Shown here one piece after another: positions 21,601 through 30,325 of a stretch of 64,000 bases of DNA (position 1 is the first letter of the stretch; each line of letters opens with the position of its first letter). Both the position numbers and the translations under genes were made by a program. The stretch is taken from contig JBFMCQ010000001.1 of NCBI GenBank assembly GCA_040754295.1, forward strand, positions 81,132 to 145,131, given 5' to 3'. This stretch comes from Solimonas sp040754295 (GTDB lineage Bacteria; Pseudomonadota; Gammaproteobacteria; Nevskiales; Nevskiaceae). The notes beneath the pieces were generated by a model. That model searched no databases, was not told the origin of the DNA, and worked only from the letters and a program-made list of their open reading frames with translations.

Positions 21601-21884
21601 GTGCGCGACACCGTGCAGTTGATCGTCGAAACATCGGGCTTGAGCGCTTGGGCACCGGCGTTGGCCATGATGCGGCCGGCGGGAAACGCGAAGTGCAGCG
21701 TGCGGTAGAACAGCTCCTCCCAGTGCTCCGGCTGCGCCTCCTGGCGCGCCAGCGCGCGCGCCAGCCGCCGCCGCATGCCGTCGAGATCCTCGCCGGGCAG
21801 GAAGTACTTGCTGCGCGCGATCAGGTCCGACGCTTGCTGCAGCGGTAGCGGCGGCAATTCGTCGAGCGGCTTGCGGGCTTTCAT
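18699..21884 (-). CDS. nrdJa: Adenosylcobalamin-dependent ribonucleotide reductase NrdJa, interrupted by an intein
   Basis: A 1061-residue precursor; the mature enzyme is 692 residues after removal of a 369-residue intein. Class II reductases make deoxyribonucleotides with or without oxygen using vitamin B12. N-extein residues 1-304 include LKAGCGIGYDF, the GGRRGAQMGCLDI substrate-binding motif and the stretch FCEQIRATNP. The intein follows, and the C-extein resumes at CGEQPLPPFG, the conserved catalytic-cysteine motif, then runs through EINGLPLAEQR, GYMGLGSAL and the TASVGNNASNGIEP-like loop (MAASVGNNASNGIEPSF). ATG 21884 (MKARKPLDELPPLP) is the family-like start. Divergent from the DUF6279 gene with 71 bases between; nrdJb follows. 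Confidence 0.95.
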   Translation of the reverse strand: MKARKPLDELPPLPLQQASDLIARSKYFLPGEDLDGMRRRLARALARQEAQPEHWEELFYRTLHFAFPAGRIMANAGAQALKPDVSTINCTVSRTIDDSMAGIMQAVSEAALTLKAGCGIGYDFTTLRPRGAFVSGAGATTSGPLPFMDVFDAVCRTVSSAGGRRGAQMGCLDIGHPDIEDFIVAKREAGRLRAFNLSCLVTSEFVAAVRDDARWPLAFPAFPQEMSDGSELVWRRWPLRDAAYTVNERGETACRVYRTVPARELWELIMRSTYAYSDPGFILVDEMNRMNPLWFCEQIRATNPCVTGDTWVHTDHGPRQVRELCGRGLALRVNGADHASGPEGFFATGHKAVFRIRTCAGYSLRLTGDHRLLRVKRQTRWTREHEWCAAGELQPGDRLVLNDHRPGVEWSGRGSFGEGYLLGLLIGDGSMKADEAVLCVWRPARAAGAPENCGVDGVMAEVLRYLRQMPQRSDFRGWTAVGERSEFRLSTASLTALAHGYGMRPGCKTLTADMQRTSSAFHRGLLRGLFDSDGSVQSSQQQVASVRLSQADKDLLLSVQRMLLRLGIASTVYENRRALPDGRDGVRDAAAQAQHELVIAGSNLAQFAAAIGFADGDKAARLRALLASGRRALSAEDFTAEVLSIEPEGEEEVFDVQMPGINAFDADGFYAHNCGEQPLPPFGACLLGSVNLAALVKKPFTKDAHFDFDTYADVVRVFARMLDNVVEINGLPLAEQRAEILRKRRHGMGYMGLGSALTMLGLRYGSKESVAFTEKVTRLLAVENWRAALELAREKGPAAVLTELHEITPELLVQRPELARDGHAAGDRVPGRVLHARYSRYLQRIAEVEPELVQALAETGARYTHATSIAPTGTMAASVGNNASNGIEPSFAHSYIRNMIVPGEKAKRAVRMESYELLAYRHWIDADVDPERLPEAFAGTSAGTDPSEHIDVQAAAQRWIDSSISKTINVPSDIDYEAFKDLYHYAIDQGLKGCTTFRFNPEVHQGVLVSEHDLARTIYEFKLADGSSVQLPGNAQVEYEGGTYTAANLYDALKEGFYGRL
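19866..20972 (-). mobile_element. Intein with LAGLIDADG (DOD) homing endonuclease in NrdJa
   Basis: A 369-residue insertion with class 1 intein chemistry: Cys1 (CVTGDTWVHTDHGPRQVREL, block A), a TxxH block B (RLTGDHRLLRV), block F-like VFDVQMPGINAFDADGFYAHN at the end with penultimate His and terminal Asn, and Cys+1 in the host. Two DOD endonuclease motifs are intact, LLGLLIGDGS and LRGLFDSDGS, each with its aspartate. The insertion splits ATNP from CGEQPL, so the +1 residue needed for splicing is the reductase's own catalytic cysteine. Inteins at this RNR site are known in other phyla; here it is in frame with no visible lesion, so splicing is expected. Confidence 0.95.
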
Positions 21885-21955
21885 GACGCCTCGGTTCGGT
21901 GTTTCATAGGGGCCGGAAGCGATTGCGTCGCCCAATGTTACCCCGGTAGCGGCCG

Positions 21956-22885
21956 ATGAAGTTGATCTGGAACATTGACAGGCGCAGCCTTGCAAGGCGC
22001 GCCGCTGCGGTCTGCGGTCTCGCGCTCCTGGCCGGCTGCAGCCTGACGCGCTTCGGCTACGAGCGGCTCGACTGGGTCGCGCGCTGGCAGGCCGGCCGCT
22101 ACGTCTCCTTGACGCAGCAGCAGGAGACCGTGTTCGACGACCGCTTCGCGGAGTTCTGGGACTGGCACCGCCGCGAGGAGCTGCCGCTGTGGATCGACGA
22201 GCTGCGCACGCTGGCCGCGCAGGCCGACGACACCCGCCGGGTCACACGGCAAAAGCTCGCACAGATGTCGGAGCGTTACGGCCGGAGCATGCAGCGCATG
22301 GCGCAACGCCTCGCGCCGGTGGCTTGCGAGGTCGGCCCGCAGCTCAGCGACGAACAGACCGAGGAGCTGCTGGACGCCGTCGACGAGCGCATCGACGAGT
22401 TCCGCCGCGAGCGCGTCGAGGCGGCGCCCGAGGACCGACGCAAAGCTGCCATCGACGCCATCGAGAAGCCCCTGCGGCGCTGGCTGGGCCGCATCACGGA
22501 CGAACAACAGGCGATCATTCGCGACTGGCAGGACCGTCGCCCGGCCGTCTCGCCGGCCTGGCTCGCGTATCGCAAAGCCTGGCGCAGCGAGCTCGCCGCG
22601 ACGCTGAAGACACGCTCCGCGCCGGACTTCTGCGCGCGCGCCACGCGGCTGATCACCGACGGCTCGGTGCTGTGGACCGAGGACCAGCGCGCAATCTTCA
22701 CCGCCGACCGCGAGCACTGGCTCGACCTGTTCGACGCCCTGCTGCCGACGCTCGGCGAGGACCAGCAACGGCACGTGCGCCGGCGACTGCTGGGGCTGGC
22801 ACAGGACTTCGAAGCGGTGCTGCCCGGGCACGCGACCGCCGGCCGGGCGCAGCCGGCCGAGCCGGCGGCAGCGCAGCGGTCCTGA
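21956..22885 (+). CDS. DUF6279 family lipoprotein
   Basis: A 309-residue protein with a basic N-terminus and a lipobox LLAGCS (lipidated Cys near residue 28), so anchored at the membrane. The rest is highly charged and helical: RFGYERLDWVARWQ, then repeated aromatic/acidic patterns such as FAEFWDWHRREELP and a Trp-rich C-terminal part (WLARITDEQQ-like, REHWLDLFDALLPTL). This matches the DUF6279 lipoprotein family common in gammaproteobacteria; its function is unknown. Start ATG 21956 is the only one that gives a signal peptide. Followed by a weak terminator before the transhydrogenase operon. Confidence 0.8.
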   Translation: MKLIWNIDRRSLARRAAAVCGLALLAGCSLTRFGYERLDWVARWQAGRYVSLTQQQETVFDDRFAEFWDWHRREELPLWIDELRTLAAQADDTRRVTRQKLAQMSERYGRSMQRMAQRLAPVACEVGPQLSDEQTEELLDAVDERIDEFRRERVEAAPEDRRKAAIDAIEKPLRRWLGRITDEQQAIIRDWQDRRPAVSPAWLAYRKAWRSELAATLKTRSAPDFCARATRLITDGSVLWTEDQRAIFTADREHWLDLFDALLPTLGEDQQRHVRRRLLGLAQDFEAVLPGHATAGRAQPAEPAAAQRS

Positions 22886-22887
22886 AT

Positions 22888-22915
22888 AGCGGTCGGCGAC
22901 AAGAGCCGCTTTTTT
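22888..22915 (+). terminator. Weak candidate terminator after the DUF6279 gene
   Basis: AGCGG (22888-22892) can pair with CCGCT (22906-22910), followed by six T (22910-22915). The stem is only 5 bp with a 13-base loop, but the position three bases after the stop codon and the T-run support it. Confidence 0.4.
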
Positions 22916-23054
22916 CAGGGAAGGCGGGGCTCCCGGAGCGACGGGCCGTTTGGCTGTTATTCCGCGGCCCTTCCGCTAGACTTGCTGCCCTCGCGCGCGC
23001 CCGGTCAGGGGGCACGCGCCGGTCACCAGAAAGAGTCCGTTCAGGGAGCCGTAC

Positions 23055-24185
23055 ATGCCGGTCAAGATTGCCGTGCTCAAGGAAACGCGCGCCAACGAGC
23101 GACGCGTCGCCGTCGTCCCCGCCGTCGCCGACAAGCTGACCAAGCTCGGTTGCGAAATTCACATGCAGGCCGGTGCCGGCGCCGCCAGCCGCATCCCGGA
23201 CGACGCCTACAAGAACGTTACCTTCGCCGCCAATCCGCAGGGTCTGGTGTCGGACGCGGACATCGTGCTGTCGGTGCAGCCGCCGCCCGCCGAGGTCATC
23301 GGCGCGATGAAGGAAGGCAGCGTGCTGCTGTCCTTCGTTTATGCGCACCGCGAGGCGGAGGTCGTGAAGCTGATGCGTGACCGCAGGATCACCTGCTTCG
23401 CGATGGAGCTGGTGCCGCGCATCACGCGCGCGCAGGCGATGGACGCGCTGTCTTCGCAGGCCGCGCTCTCCGGCTACTACGGCGCGCTGCTCGGCGCGAC
23501 CAACCTCGCGCGCATCCTGCCGATGATGACCACCGCCGTGGGCTCGATCCGTCCGGCCAAGTGCCTGGTCATGGGCCTGGGCGTGGCCGGCCTGCAGGCG
23601 ATCGCCACCGCGCGGCGCCTCGGCGCGATGGTCGAGGGCTACGACGTGCGCCCGGAAACCAAGGAGCAGGCCGAATCGCTGGGCGCGAAGTTCGTCGATA
23701 CCGGCGTCGACGCGCGCGGCGAAGGCGGCTACGCGCGCGAGCTCACGCAGGAAGAGAAGGACAAGATCGCCGCCGTCGTGACCAAGCACATCCAGCAGGC
23801 CGATCTGATCATCACGACCGCGGCAATCCCGGGCCGGCCGTCGCCGAAGCTGATCTCCAGGGCGCAGGTCGAGGGCATGAAAAACGGCGCGGTCATCGTC
23901 GACCTCGCCGCCGAGGGCGGCGGCAACTGCGAATACAGCAAACCCGGCGAGACCGTGCAGATCGGCCAGATCACGATCGTCGCGCCGCTCAACGTGCCGA
24001 GCCTGCTCGCCGAGCACGCCTCGGAGCTGTACGCGAAGAACCAGTTCAATCTGATCGAGCTGATGTTCGACAAGGACAAGAAGTTCGCGGTCAACTGGGA
24101 CGACGAGGTGCTCGCCAAGTCCTGTCTCACCCATGCCGGCGAGATCAGGAACGAGGCAGCGAAGAAGGCGATTGAAACGACGTGA
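23055..24185 (+). CDS. pntAA: NAD(P) transhydrogenase subunit alpha, part 1 (NAD-binding domain I)
   Basis: A 376-residue soluble subunit that binds NAD(H) and exchanges hydride with NADP(H) on PntB, driven by proton flow through the membrane parts. It opens MPVKIAVLKETRANERRVAV, the alanine-dehydrogenase/PntA N-terminal fold, and has the Rossmann motif VMGLGVAGLQAIATARRLGA. In E. coli this domain is fused to the next one; here it is a separate protein, as in Rhodospirillum (three-gene type). Its stop codon TGA lies inside the first unit of a heptamer inverted repeat that fills the spacer to pntAB. Supplies NADPH in the cytoplasm at the inner membrane. Confidence 0.95.
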   Translation: MPVKIAVLKETRANERRVAVVPAVADKLTKLGCEIHMQAGAGAASRIPDDAYKNVTFAANPQGLVSDADIVLSVQPPPAEVIGAMKEGSVLLSFVYAHREAEVVKLMRDRRITCFAMELVPRITRAQAMDALSSQAALSGYYGALLGATNLARILPMMTTAVGSIRPAKCLVMGLGVAGLQAIATARRLGAMVEGYDVRPETKEQAESLGAKFVDTGVDARGEGGYARELTQEEKDKIAAVVTKHIQQADLIITTAAIPGRPSPKLISRAQVEGMKNGAVIVDLAAEGGGNCEYSKPGETVQIGQITIVAPLNVPSLLAEHASELYAKNQFNLIELMFDKDKKFAVNWDDEVLAKSCLTHAGEIRNEAAKKAIETT

Positions 24186-24226
24186 GGGGTGAGGCGCAAC
24201 AACAGCCTCTCCACCTCACGCCTCAC
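24182..24226. repeat. GTGAGGS heptamer inverted repeat between pntAA and pntAB
   Basis: GTGAGGGGTGAGG (24182-24194) faces CCTCACGCCTCAC (24214-24226), matching 12 of 13 positions as an inverted repeat with a 19-base loop. Each arm is two heptamer units. The first unit supplies the pntAA stop codon, and the second arm ends just ahead of the pntAB ribosome site, so the hairpin occupies the whole intercistronic gap. Confidence 0.8.
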
Positions 24227-24237
24227 GGAGTGAACAA

Positions 24238-24549
24238 ATGGAATACGCAACCACGGTTCTGACGGGCTTCGTCGCTCTCTACATCTTCATGCTCGCCGCC
24301 TTCACCGGCTACGAGATCATCGGCCGCGTGCCGTCGATCCTGCACACGCCGCTGATGTCGGGCTCGAACTTCGTGCACGGCATCGTCGTCGTCGGTGCGC
24401 TATGGGCGCTGCTCAACGCATCGACGATGCTCACGCAGGCGATCGGCTTCTTCGGCGTGCTGCTCGGCGCCGGCAATGCCGCCGGCGGCTACGTCGTCAC
24501 CGAGCGCATGCTCGAGATGTTCAAGCCTTCCGACAAGAAAAGGACGTGA
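24238..24549 (+). CDS. pntAB: NAD(P) transhydrogenase subunit alpha, part 2 (membrane domain)
   Basis: A 103-residue membrane subunit with about three helices (LYIFMLAAFTGYEIIGRVP, FVHGIVVVGALWALLNA, AIGFFGVLLGAGNAAGGY) corresponding to the C-terminal membrane part of E. coli PntA. It forms the proton channel with the PntB membrane domain. GGYVVTERML near the end is the family's conserved C-terminus. The TGA again falls within a GTGAGGC heptamer, as for pntAA. Small size and order pntAA-pntAB-pntB define the split-type enzyme. Confidence 0.94.
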   Translation: MEYATTVLTGFVALYIFMLAAFTGYEIIGRVPSILHTPLMSGSNFVHGIVVVGALWALLNASTMLTQAIGFFGVLLGAGNAAGGYVVTERMLEMFKPSDKKRT

Positions 24550-24626
24550 GGCGTCGGGGGTGAGGCGTACCGGAGTCGCCGCCGCTTCGCCCCGTAACGC
24601 CTCACAGCTCACGCCTCACGCCTCAC
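24546..24626. repeat. GTGAGGC heptamer inverted repeats between pntAB and pntB
   Basis: GTGAGGCG occurs at 24546-24553 and 24560-24567; the reverse complement occurs as CGCCTCAC ending at 24605 and as the run GCTCACGCCTCACGCCTCAC at 24607-24626. The arms can form a long hairpin that fills the spacer up to the pntB ribosome site. Same family as 24182-24226 and 63691-63810. Confidence 0.8.
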
Positions 24627-24636
24627 GGAAAACCTC

Positions 24637-26058
<1,422 letters not shown>

Positions 26059-26083
26059 GCGGCCGCCCCTGGGGCATCGTGGA

Positions 26084-26107
26084 GGCCGCCCTCGGGCGGC
26101 CTTTTTT
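26084..26107 (+). terminator. Rho-independent terminator of the pnt operon
   Basis: Perfect 7-bp all-GC stem GGCCGCC (26084-26090) / GGCGGCC (26095-26101) with a CTCG loop, followed by six T. Confidence 0.85.
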
Positions 26108-26195
26108 GTGCCGGCGACGGACCGGGCGCGCGGTGGGTGCAATCCGGCTGGGCCAGGGCCTGGCACCCCGCGCACCGGCCTGCAGCAGACGCATT

Positions 26196-26245
26196 GCTTT
26201 GCACTCAAAGCGTTCTTGCGGCATAATGCTTCGAGTTCAAAGCAT
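26196..26245 (+). promoter_or_regulatory. Sigma-70 promoter with two overlapping palindromic operators (MarR/NAGGN operon)
   Basis: TTGCAC (26199-26204) and CATAAT (26222-26227) are separated by exactly 17 bases. One palindrome, GCTTTG-CACT-CAAAGC (26196-26211), covers the -35 box; a second, ATGCTT-8 bases-AAGCAT (26226-26245), covers the -10 box and start region. Both contain TCAAAGC. This is the arrangement of an autoregulated MarR repressor. The in-frame ATG at 26226 lies within the -10 box and cannot be the translation start from this promoter. Confidence 0.75.
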
Positions 26246-26246
26246 C

Positions 26247-26726
26247 ATGCCCATGCCACCCGACATCCTGCAGCTCGTCGGCGCTCTGCGCCGCATCGGC
26301 CAATCCCTGGACACGCATTCGAAAACGATCGAAGCGGACGCCGGCGTGACGCTGCCGCAGCTACTGCTGCTGGAGGCGCTGCACGCCGAGCCGGAGCCGC
26401 CGACGGCGGGACGGCTGGCGCAGCGGGTGAGTCTGAGCCAGGGCACGGTGACGTCGATTCTCGACCGGCTCGAAGCGCGCGGACTCGTGCGCCGCACGCG
26501 CAGCGAGGCCGATCGCCGGCGCGTGCTCGTACAGCTGACCGTCGCGGGCCGTAGCGCGCATGCGGCGGCGCCGCCGCTGCTGCACGCCGATTTCATCCGC
26601 GGCTTCTCCATGCTGGCTGCCGATGAGCGCGGCCGCCTGCTCGATGCCGTCGACCGCATCGCCGAGATGATGCGCGCCGCCGGCGATCCATCCCCCCTGT
26701 CTCAGGAAACTGCGCAGATCGCCTGA
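26247..26726 (+). CDS. MarR-family transcriptional regulator of the NAGGN operon
   Basis: A 159-residue winged-helix protein. The DNA-binding core is plain: LPQLLLLEALHAEP, GRLAQRVSLSQGTVTSILDRLE (recognition helix) and ARGLVRRTRSEADRRRVLVQLT (wing). Start set at ATG 26247 because the earlier ATG at 26226 lies within the -10 box; ATG 26253 is also possible. It ends 20 bases before asnO on the same strand. A MarR gene directly ahead of asnO-ngg-peptidase is also found in Pseudomonas aeruginosa (PA3458-PA3461), so control of osmolyte synthesis, with autoregulation through the two palindromes, is the likely role. The effector is unknown. Confidence 0.88.
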   Translation: MPMPPDILQLVGALRRIGQSLDTHSKTIEADAGVTLPQLLLLEALHAEPEPPTAGRLAQRVSLSQGTVTSILDRLEARGLVRRTRSEADRRRVLVQLTVAGRSAHAAAPPLLHADFIRGFSMLAADERGRLLDAVDRIAEMMRAAGDPSPLSQETAQIA

Positions 26727-26746
26727 GACGACGACCCGGAGGTTTC

Positions 26747-28516
26747 ATGTGTGGTTTTGCCGGCGAGCGCCGTTTCGATGGTCGGCTCGCCGATGTCGCA
26801 AGCGTTGCGGCGATGACCGATACGATGGCACGCCGCGGTCCCGACGGCGCCGGCGTGTTCCAGGCCGGGCCGCTGGCGGTCGGCCAGCGCCGGCTGCGGA
26901 TCATGGACCTGTCGGAGCACGCGCAGCAGCCGATGATCGACAACGAGCTCGGGCTCGGCGTCGTCTTCAACGGTGCGATCTACAACCATCCCGAGCTGCG
27001 CGCCGAGCTGCGCAAGCAGGGTTACCGCTTCTGGTCGGAAGGCGACACCGAAGTGCTGCTCAAGGCCTATCACCGCTGGGGGCCGGACTTCGTGCAGCGC
27101 CTGCACGGCATGTTCGCCTTCGCGATCTGGGAGCGCGACAGCGGTCGTGTCCTTCTCGGCCGTGACCGGCTCGGCATCAAGCCGCTGTACTGGACGCGGC
27201 GCGGCGAGCGTCTGCGCTTCGCGTCGACGCTGCCGGCGCTGCTCAAGGGCGGCGATGTCGACACCGGGATCGACCCGGTCGCGCTGCACTATTACCTGCA
27301 TTTCCACTCGGTGGTGCCGGCGCCGCACACGATCCTGCAAGGCGTGCGCAAGCTGCCGCCGGCCACACTGATGTTCGTCGAGCCCGACGGGCGCACGCGC
27401 GAGCACCGGTACTGGCATCTCGACTTCGCGCGCGGCCTGCACGACGAGGCGCGGCCGTTCGAGGACTGGCGCGACATGACGCTCGCTGCGCTGCGCACGG
27501 CGGTCAGGCGCCGCCTGGTCGCCGACATTCCGGTCGGCGCGCTGCTCTCCGGCGGCGTCGACTCGAGCCTGATCGTCGGCCTGATGAGCGAGGCCGACGC
27601 GCAGCTGCGCACCTACTCGATCGGCTTCGAGGACGTCGGCCGCGAGGAAGGCAACGAGTTCCGCTATTCGGATCTGATCGCCAGCCGCTACGCGACCCAG
27701 CACGAAAAGATCTTCATCGACAGCCGCGAGCTGCTGCCGCGACTGCCCGAGGCGATCGCGGCGATGAGCGAGCCGATGGTTTCGCACGACTGTGTCGCGT
27801 TCTATCTGCTGTCCGAGGCGGTGGCGAAGCACAGCAAGGTCGTGCAATCGGGCCAGGGCGCCGACGAGGTTTTCGGCGGCTACCACTGGTATCCGCCGAT
27901 GCTCGAAGCCGGCGATGCCGTCGACACCTACACGCGCGCGTTCTGCGACCGCGATCACCGCGAGTATCTCGAGCTGATCGATCCGCAGCTCGCCGTCGAC
28001 AACCACGCCACCGCATTCATCCGCTCGCACTTCGCCGCGAGCGGCGCGCGCGAGCCGATCGACCGGGCGCTGCGTCTCGACACGACGGTCATGCTCGTCG
28101 ACGACCCGGTCAAGCGCGTCGACAACATGACGATGGCCTGGGGCCTGGAGGCGCGGGTGCCGTTCCTCGACCACGAGCTGGTCGAGCTGGCCGCGCGCAT
28201 CCCCGGCCGGCACAAGATCGCGCACGGCGGCAAGCACGTGCTCAAGGAGGCCGCTCGCGAGGTGATTCCCGCCGAGGTCATCGACCGGCCGAAGGGCTAT
28301 TTCCCGGTGCCGGCGCTCAAATACCTGCGCGGCGACTTCCTCGACTACGCGCGCGGCCTGCTCGATGCCCGCGCGGCGCGCGAGCGCGGGCTCTTCAGGC
28401 GCGAGTACGTCGAACGCCTGTATGCAGATCCGGAGGGACACATCACGCCGCTGCGCGGGTCCAAACTGTGGCAGCTCGCCGCCCTGGAAGGCTGGCTGCA
28501 GGCGCATCTGCAATGA
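26747..28516 (+). CDS. asnO: N-acetylglutaminylglutamine amidotransferase (asparagine synthetase-like)
   Basis: A 589-residue class II glutamine amidotransferase. Cys2 of MCGFAGERRFDG is the glutaminase nucleophile, with GPDGAGVF and NGAIYNHPELR in the N-terminal domain (1-200). The synthetase domain has the PPi-loop LLSGGVDSSLIVGL near residue 270. By family (asparagine synthetases of the NAGGN trio) and by its neighbours it amidates N-acetylglutaminylglutamine to the dipeptide osmolyte NAGGN rather than making asparagine. Followed after 27 bases by ngg. A good GGAGG site precedes the ATG. Confidence 0.93.
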   Translation: MCGFAGERRFDGRLADVASVAAMTDTMARRGPDGAGVFQAGPLAVGQRRLRIMDLSEHAQQPMIDNELGLGVVFNGAIYNHPELRAELRKQGYRFWSEGDTEVLLKAYHRWGPDFVQRLHGMFAFAIWERDSGRVLLGRDRLGIKPLYWTRRGERLRFASTLPALLKGGDVDTGIDPVALHYYLHFHSVVPAPHTILQGVRKLPPATLMFVEPDGRTREHRYWHLDFARGLHDEARPFEDWRDMTLAALRTAVRRRLVADIPVGALLSGGVDSSLIVGLMSEADAQLRTYSIGFEDVGREEGNEFRYSDLIASRYATQHEKIFIDSRELLPRLPEAIAAMSEPMVSHDCVAFYLLSEAVAKHSKVVQSGQGADEVFGGYHWYPPMLEAGDAVDTYTRAFCDRDHREYLELIDPQLAVDNHATAFIRSHFAASGAREPIDRALRLDTTVMLVDDPVKRVDNMTMAWGLEARVPFLDHELVELAARIPGRHKIAHGGKHVLKEAAREVIPAEVIDRPKGYFPVPALKYLRGDFLDYARGLLDARAARERGLFRREYVERLYADPEGHITPLRGSKLWQLAALEGWLQAHLQ

Positions 28517-28543
28517 GGACCCATCGGTGAACAGGAGGCCGCG

Positions 28544-30325
28544 ATGACCGAGCACAAGCCGGCGATGATGAACTTCATGTCCGCGCAGGCGGCGGCCCTC
28601 GATGGGCCGCGCAGTCTCGCCCACCACCGCCCGGGCTTCGAGGACGGCGCGTCGCCCAATCGCACGAACGTCGCGCTCGAATGCGGCTGGGGCAAGCTGA
28701 TCATGGCGCATACTTTCGAGTCGGCACAGTCGGTCGCCGACGCGGTGCAGGCGGAGCGGCCCGGCGCGCGCAATATCGCGATGTATGTGCACGACCCGCA
28801 CGTGATCCTGTCGCACGCGCCGCAGCATCTGTTTCTCGATCCGTCGCACACCTTCCGCCTGGCGCTGGCTGACTTCGAGCCACCGGCAGCGCCCCATGGC
28901 CTGCGCATGCGCGACATCGAATCGCTGGAGGACGCCGAGGCGATCAATCGCATCTACCACGCGCGGCAGATGGTCGCCGCCGACGCCGGCTTCCTGTGGA
29001 CCTACCGCGACTCGCCGAACATTCTCTACGTCGTCGCCGAAGACGCCGCAACCGGCAGGATCGTCGGCACGGTGACCGGTGTCGATCATGTGCATGCGTT
29101 CGGCGACCCGGAACGCGGATCGAGCCTGTGGTGCCTCGCCGTCGATCCGTGCGCAACGCTGCCCGGCATCGGCCAGGCGCTGGTCTGCCATCTCGCCGGG
29201 CGCTTCCGCAGCCGCGGACGCGCCTTCATGGACCTGTCGGTGATGCATGACAACGCGCAGGCGATCGCGCTCTACGAGAAGCTCGGTTTCACCCGCGTGC
29301 CGGCGTTCGCGATCAAGCGCAAGAACGCGATCAACGAGCCGCTGTTCCTCGGCGCGGCGCCGGAGGACGATACGCTCAATATCTACGCGCGCATCATCGT
29401 CGACGAGGCGCGCCGTCGCGGCATCCGTGTCGAGCTGCTCGACCCGGCGGCGGGCTACTTCCGCTTGACGCTCGGCGGCCGCTCGATCACCTGCCGCGAG
29501 TCGCTGTCGCAGCTGACCACCGCGGTCGCGATGTCGCGCTGCCAGGACAAGCGGGTGACGCGGCGCATCCTCGAGCGCGCCGGCCTGCGCACCCCCGACC
29601 AGCGCGAAGCCGACGGCTCGGACGGCGACCTGGCCTTCCTGCGCCAGCACGGCGCGGTCGTCGTCAAGCCGGCCAACGGCGAGCAGGGGCAGGGCATCGC
29701 GGTGGACATCCGCGACGCCGACAGCCTGCGCGACGCGATCGCGCACGCGCACCGCTACGACAGCACCGTGCTGATCGAGGAGTACTGCAGCGGCGAGGAC
29801 CTGCGCATCGTCGTCATCGGCTACAAAGTCGTGGCCGGTGCGCTGCGCAAACCGCCGGTGATCACCGGCGACGCGCAGCACAGCATCCGCGAGCTGATCG
29901 AGAAGCTGTCGCGCCGGCGCGCGGCGGCGACCGCCGGCGAGTCGAAGATTCCGCTCGACGCCGAAACCGAGCGCTGCGTGCGCCTTGCCGGGCGACACAT
30001 GGACGACGTGCTCGGCGAAGGCGAGCAGCTCGCCGTGCGCAAGACCGCCAACCTGCATACCGGCGGTACCTTGCACGACGTGACCCACCTCCTGCATCCG
30101 CGGCTGTGCAGCGCCGCCGTGGAGGCGGCCAAAGCGCTGGAGATTCCGGTCACCGGGCTGGACTTCCTCATCGCCGCGCCGACGCAGCCCGACTACGTGA
30201 TCGTCGAAGCCAACGAGCGCCCCGGCCTCGCGAATCACGAGCCGCAGCCGACCGCCGGGCGCTTCCTCGACTTTCTGTTTCCGTTCAGCAGGAGCCCCGA
30301 GGTCGCGGACGCGGAACATGCATAA
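28544..30325 (+). CDS. ngg: N-acetylglutaminylglutamine synthetase (GNAT / ATP-grasp fusion)
   Basis: A 593-residue two-domain enzyme. Residues about 115-270 are a GNAT acetyltransferase (RDIESLEDAEAINRIYHARQ, WCLAVDPCATLPGIGQAL, NAQAIALYEKLGFTRVP). Residues about 310-590 are an ATP-grasp ligase of the cyanophycin-synthetase type (VVKPANGEQGQGIAVDIRD, VLIEEYCSGEDLRIVVIG, VIVEANERPGLANHE). Together they acetylate and join two glutamines, giving the precursor that AsnO amidates. Fusion and operon position match the osmoprotectant NAGGN system. It overlaps the next gene by 8 bases. Confidence 0.94.
   Translation: MTEHKPAMMNFMSAQAAALDGPRSLAHHRPGFEDGASPNRTNVALECGWGKLIMAHTFESAQSVADAVQAERPGARNIAMYVHDPHVILSHAPQHLFLDPSHTFRLALADFEPPAAPHGLRMRDIESLEDAEAINRIYHARQMVAADAGFLWTYRDSPNILYVVAEDAATGRIVGTVTGVDHVHAFGDPERGSSLWCLAVDPCATLPGIGQALVCHLAGRFRSRGRAFMDLSVMHDNAQAIALYEKLGFTRVPAFAIKRKNAINEPLFLGAAPEDDTLNIYARIIVDEARRRGIRVELLDPAAGYFRLTLGGRSITCRESLSQLTTAVAMSRCQDKRVTRRILERAGLRTPDQREADGSDGDLAFLRQHGAVVVKPANGEQGQGIAVDIRDADSLRDAIAHAHRYDSTVLIEEYCSGEDLRIVVIGYKVVAGALRKPPVITGDAQHSIRELIEKLSRRRAAATAGESKIPLDAETERCVRLAGRHMDDVLGEGEQLAVRKTANLHTGGTLHDVTHLLHPRLCSAAVEAAKALEIPVTGLDFLIAAPTQPDYVIVEANERPGLANHEPQPTAGRFLDFLFPFSRSPEVADAEHA

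Noticed and set aside
22950..22986. Promoter of pntAA from TTGGCT and TAGACT
   Set aside because: Spacing is about 21 bases, too long for sigma-70.
24182..24626. Hairpins in the pnt spacers as rho-independent terminators
   Set aside because: No T-tract follows the arms, and the next gene's ribosome site starts at once.
26226..26246. ATG at 26226 as start of the MarR gene
   Set aside because: It overlaps the -10 box of a near-ideal promoter, so it would not be in the transcript; ATG 26247 is used.
26702..30319. A 1205-codon minus-strand open frame opposite asnO and ngg
   Set aside because: Antisense shadow of two well-conserved enzymes; no ribosome site or recognisable domain.
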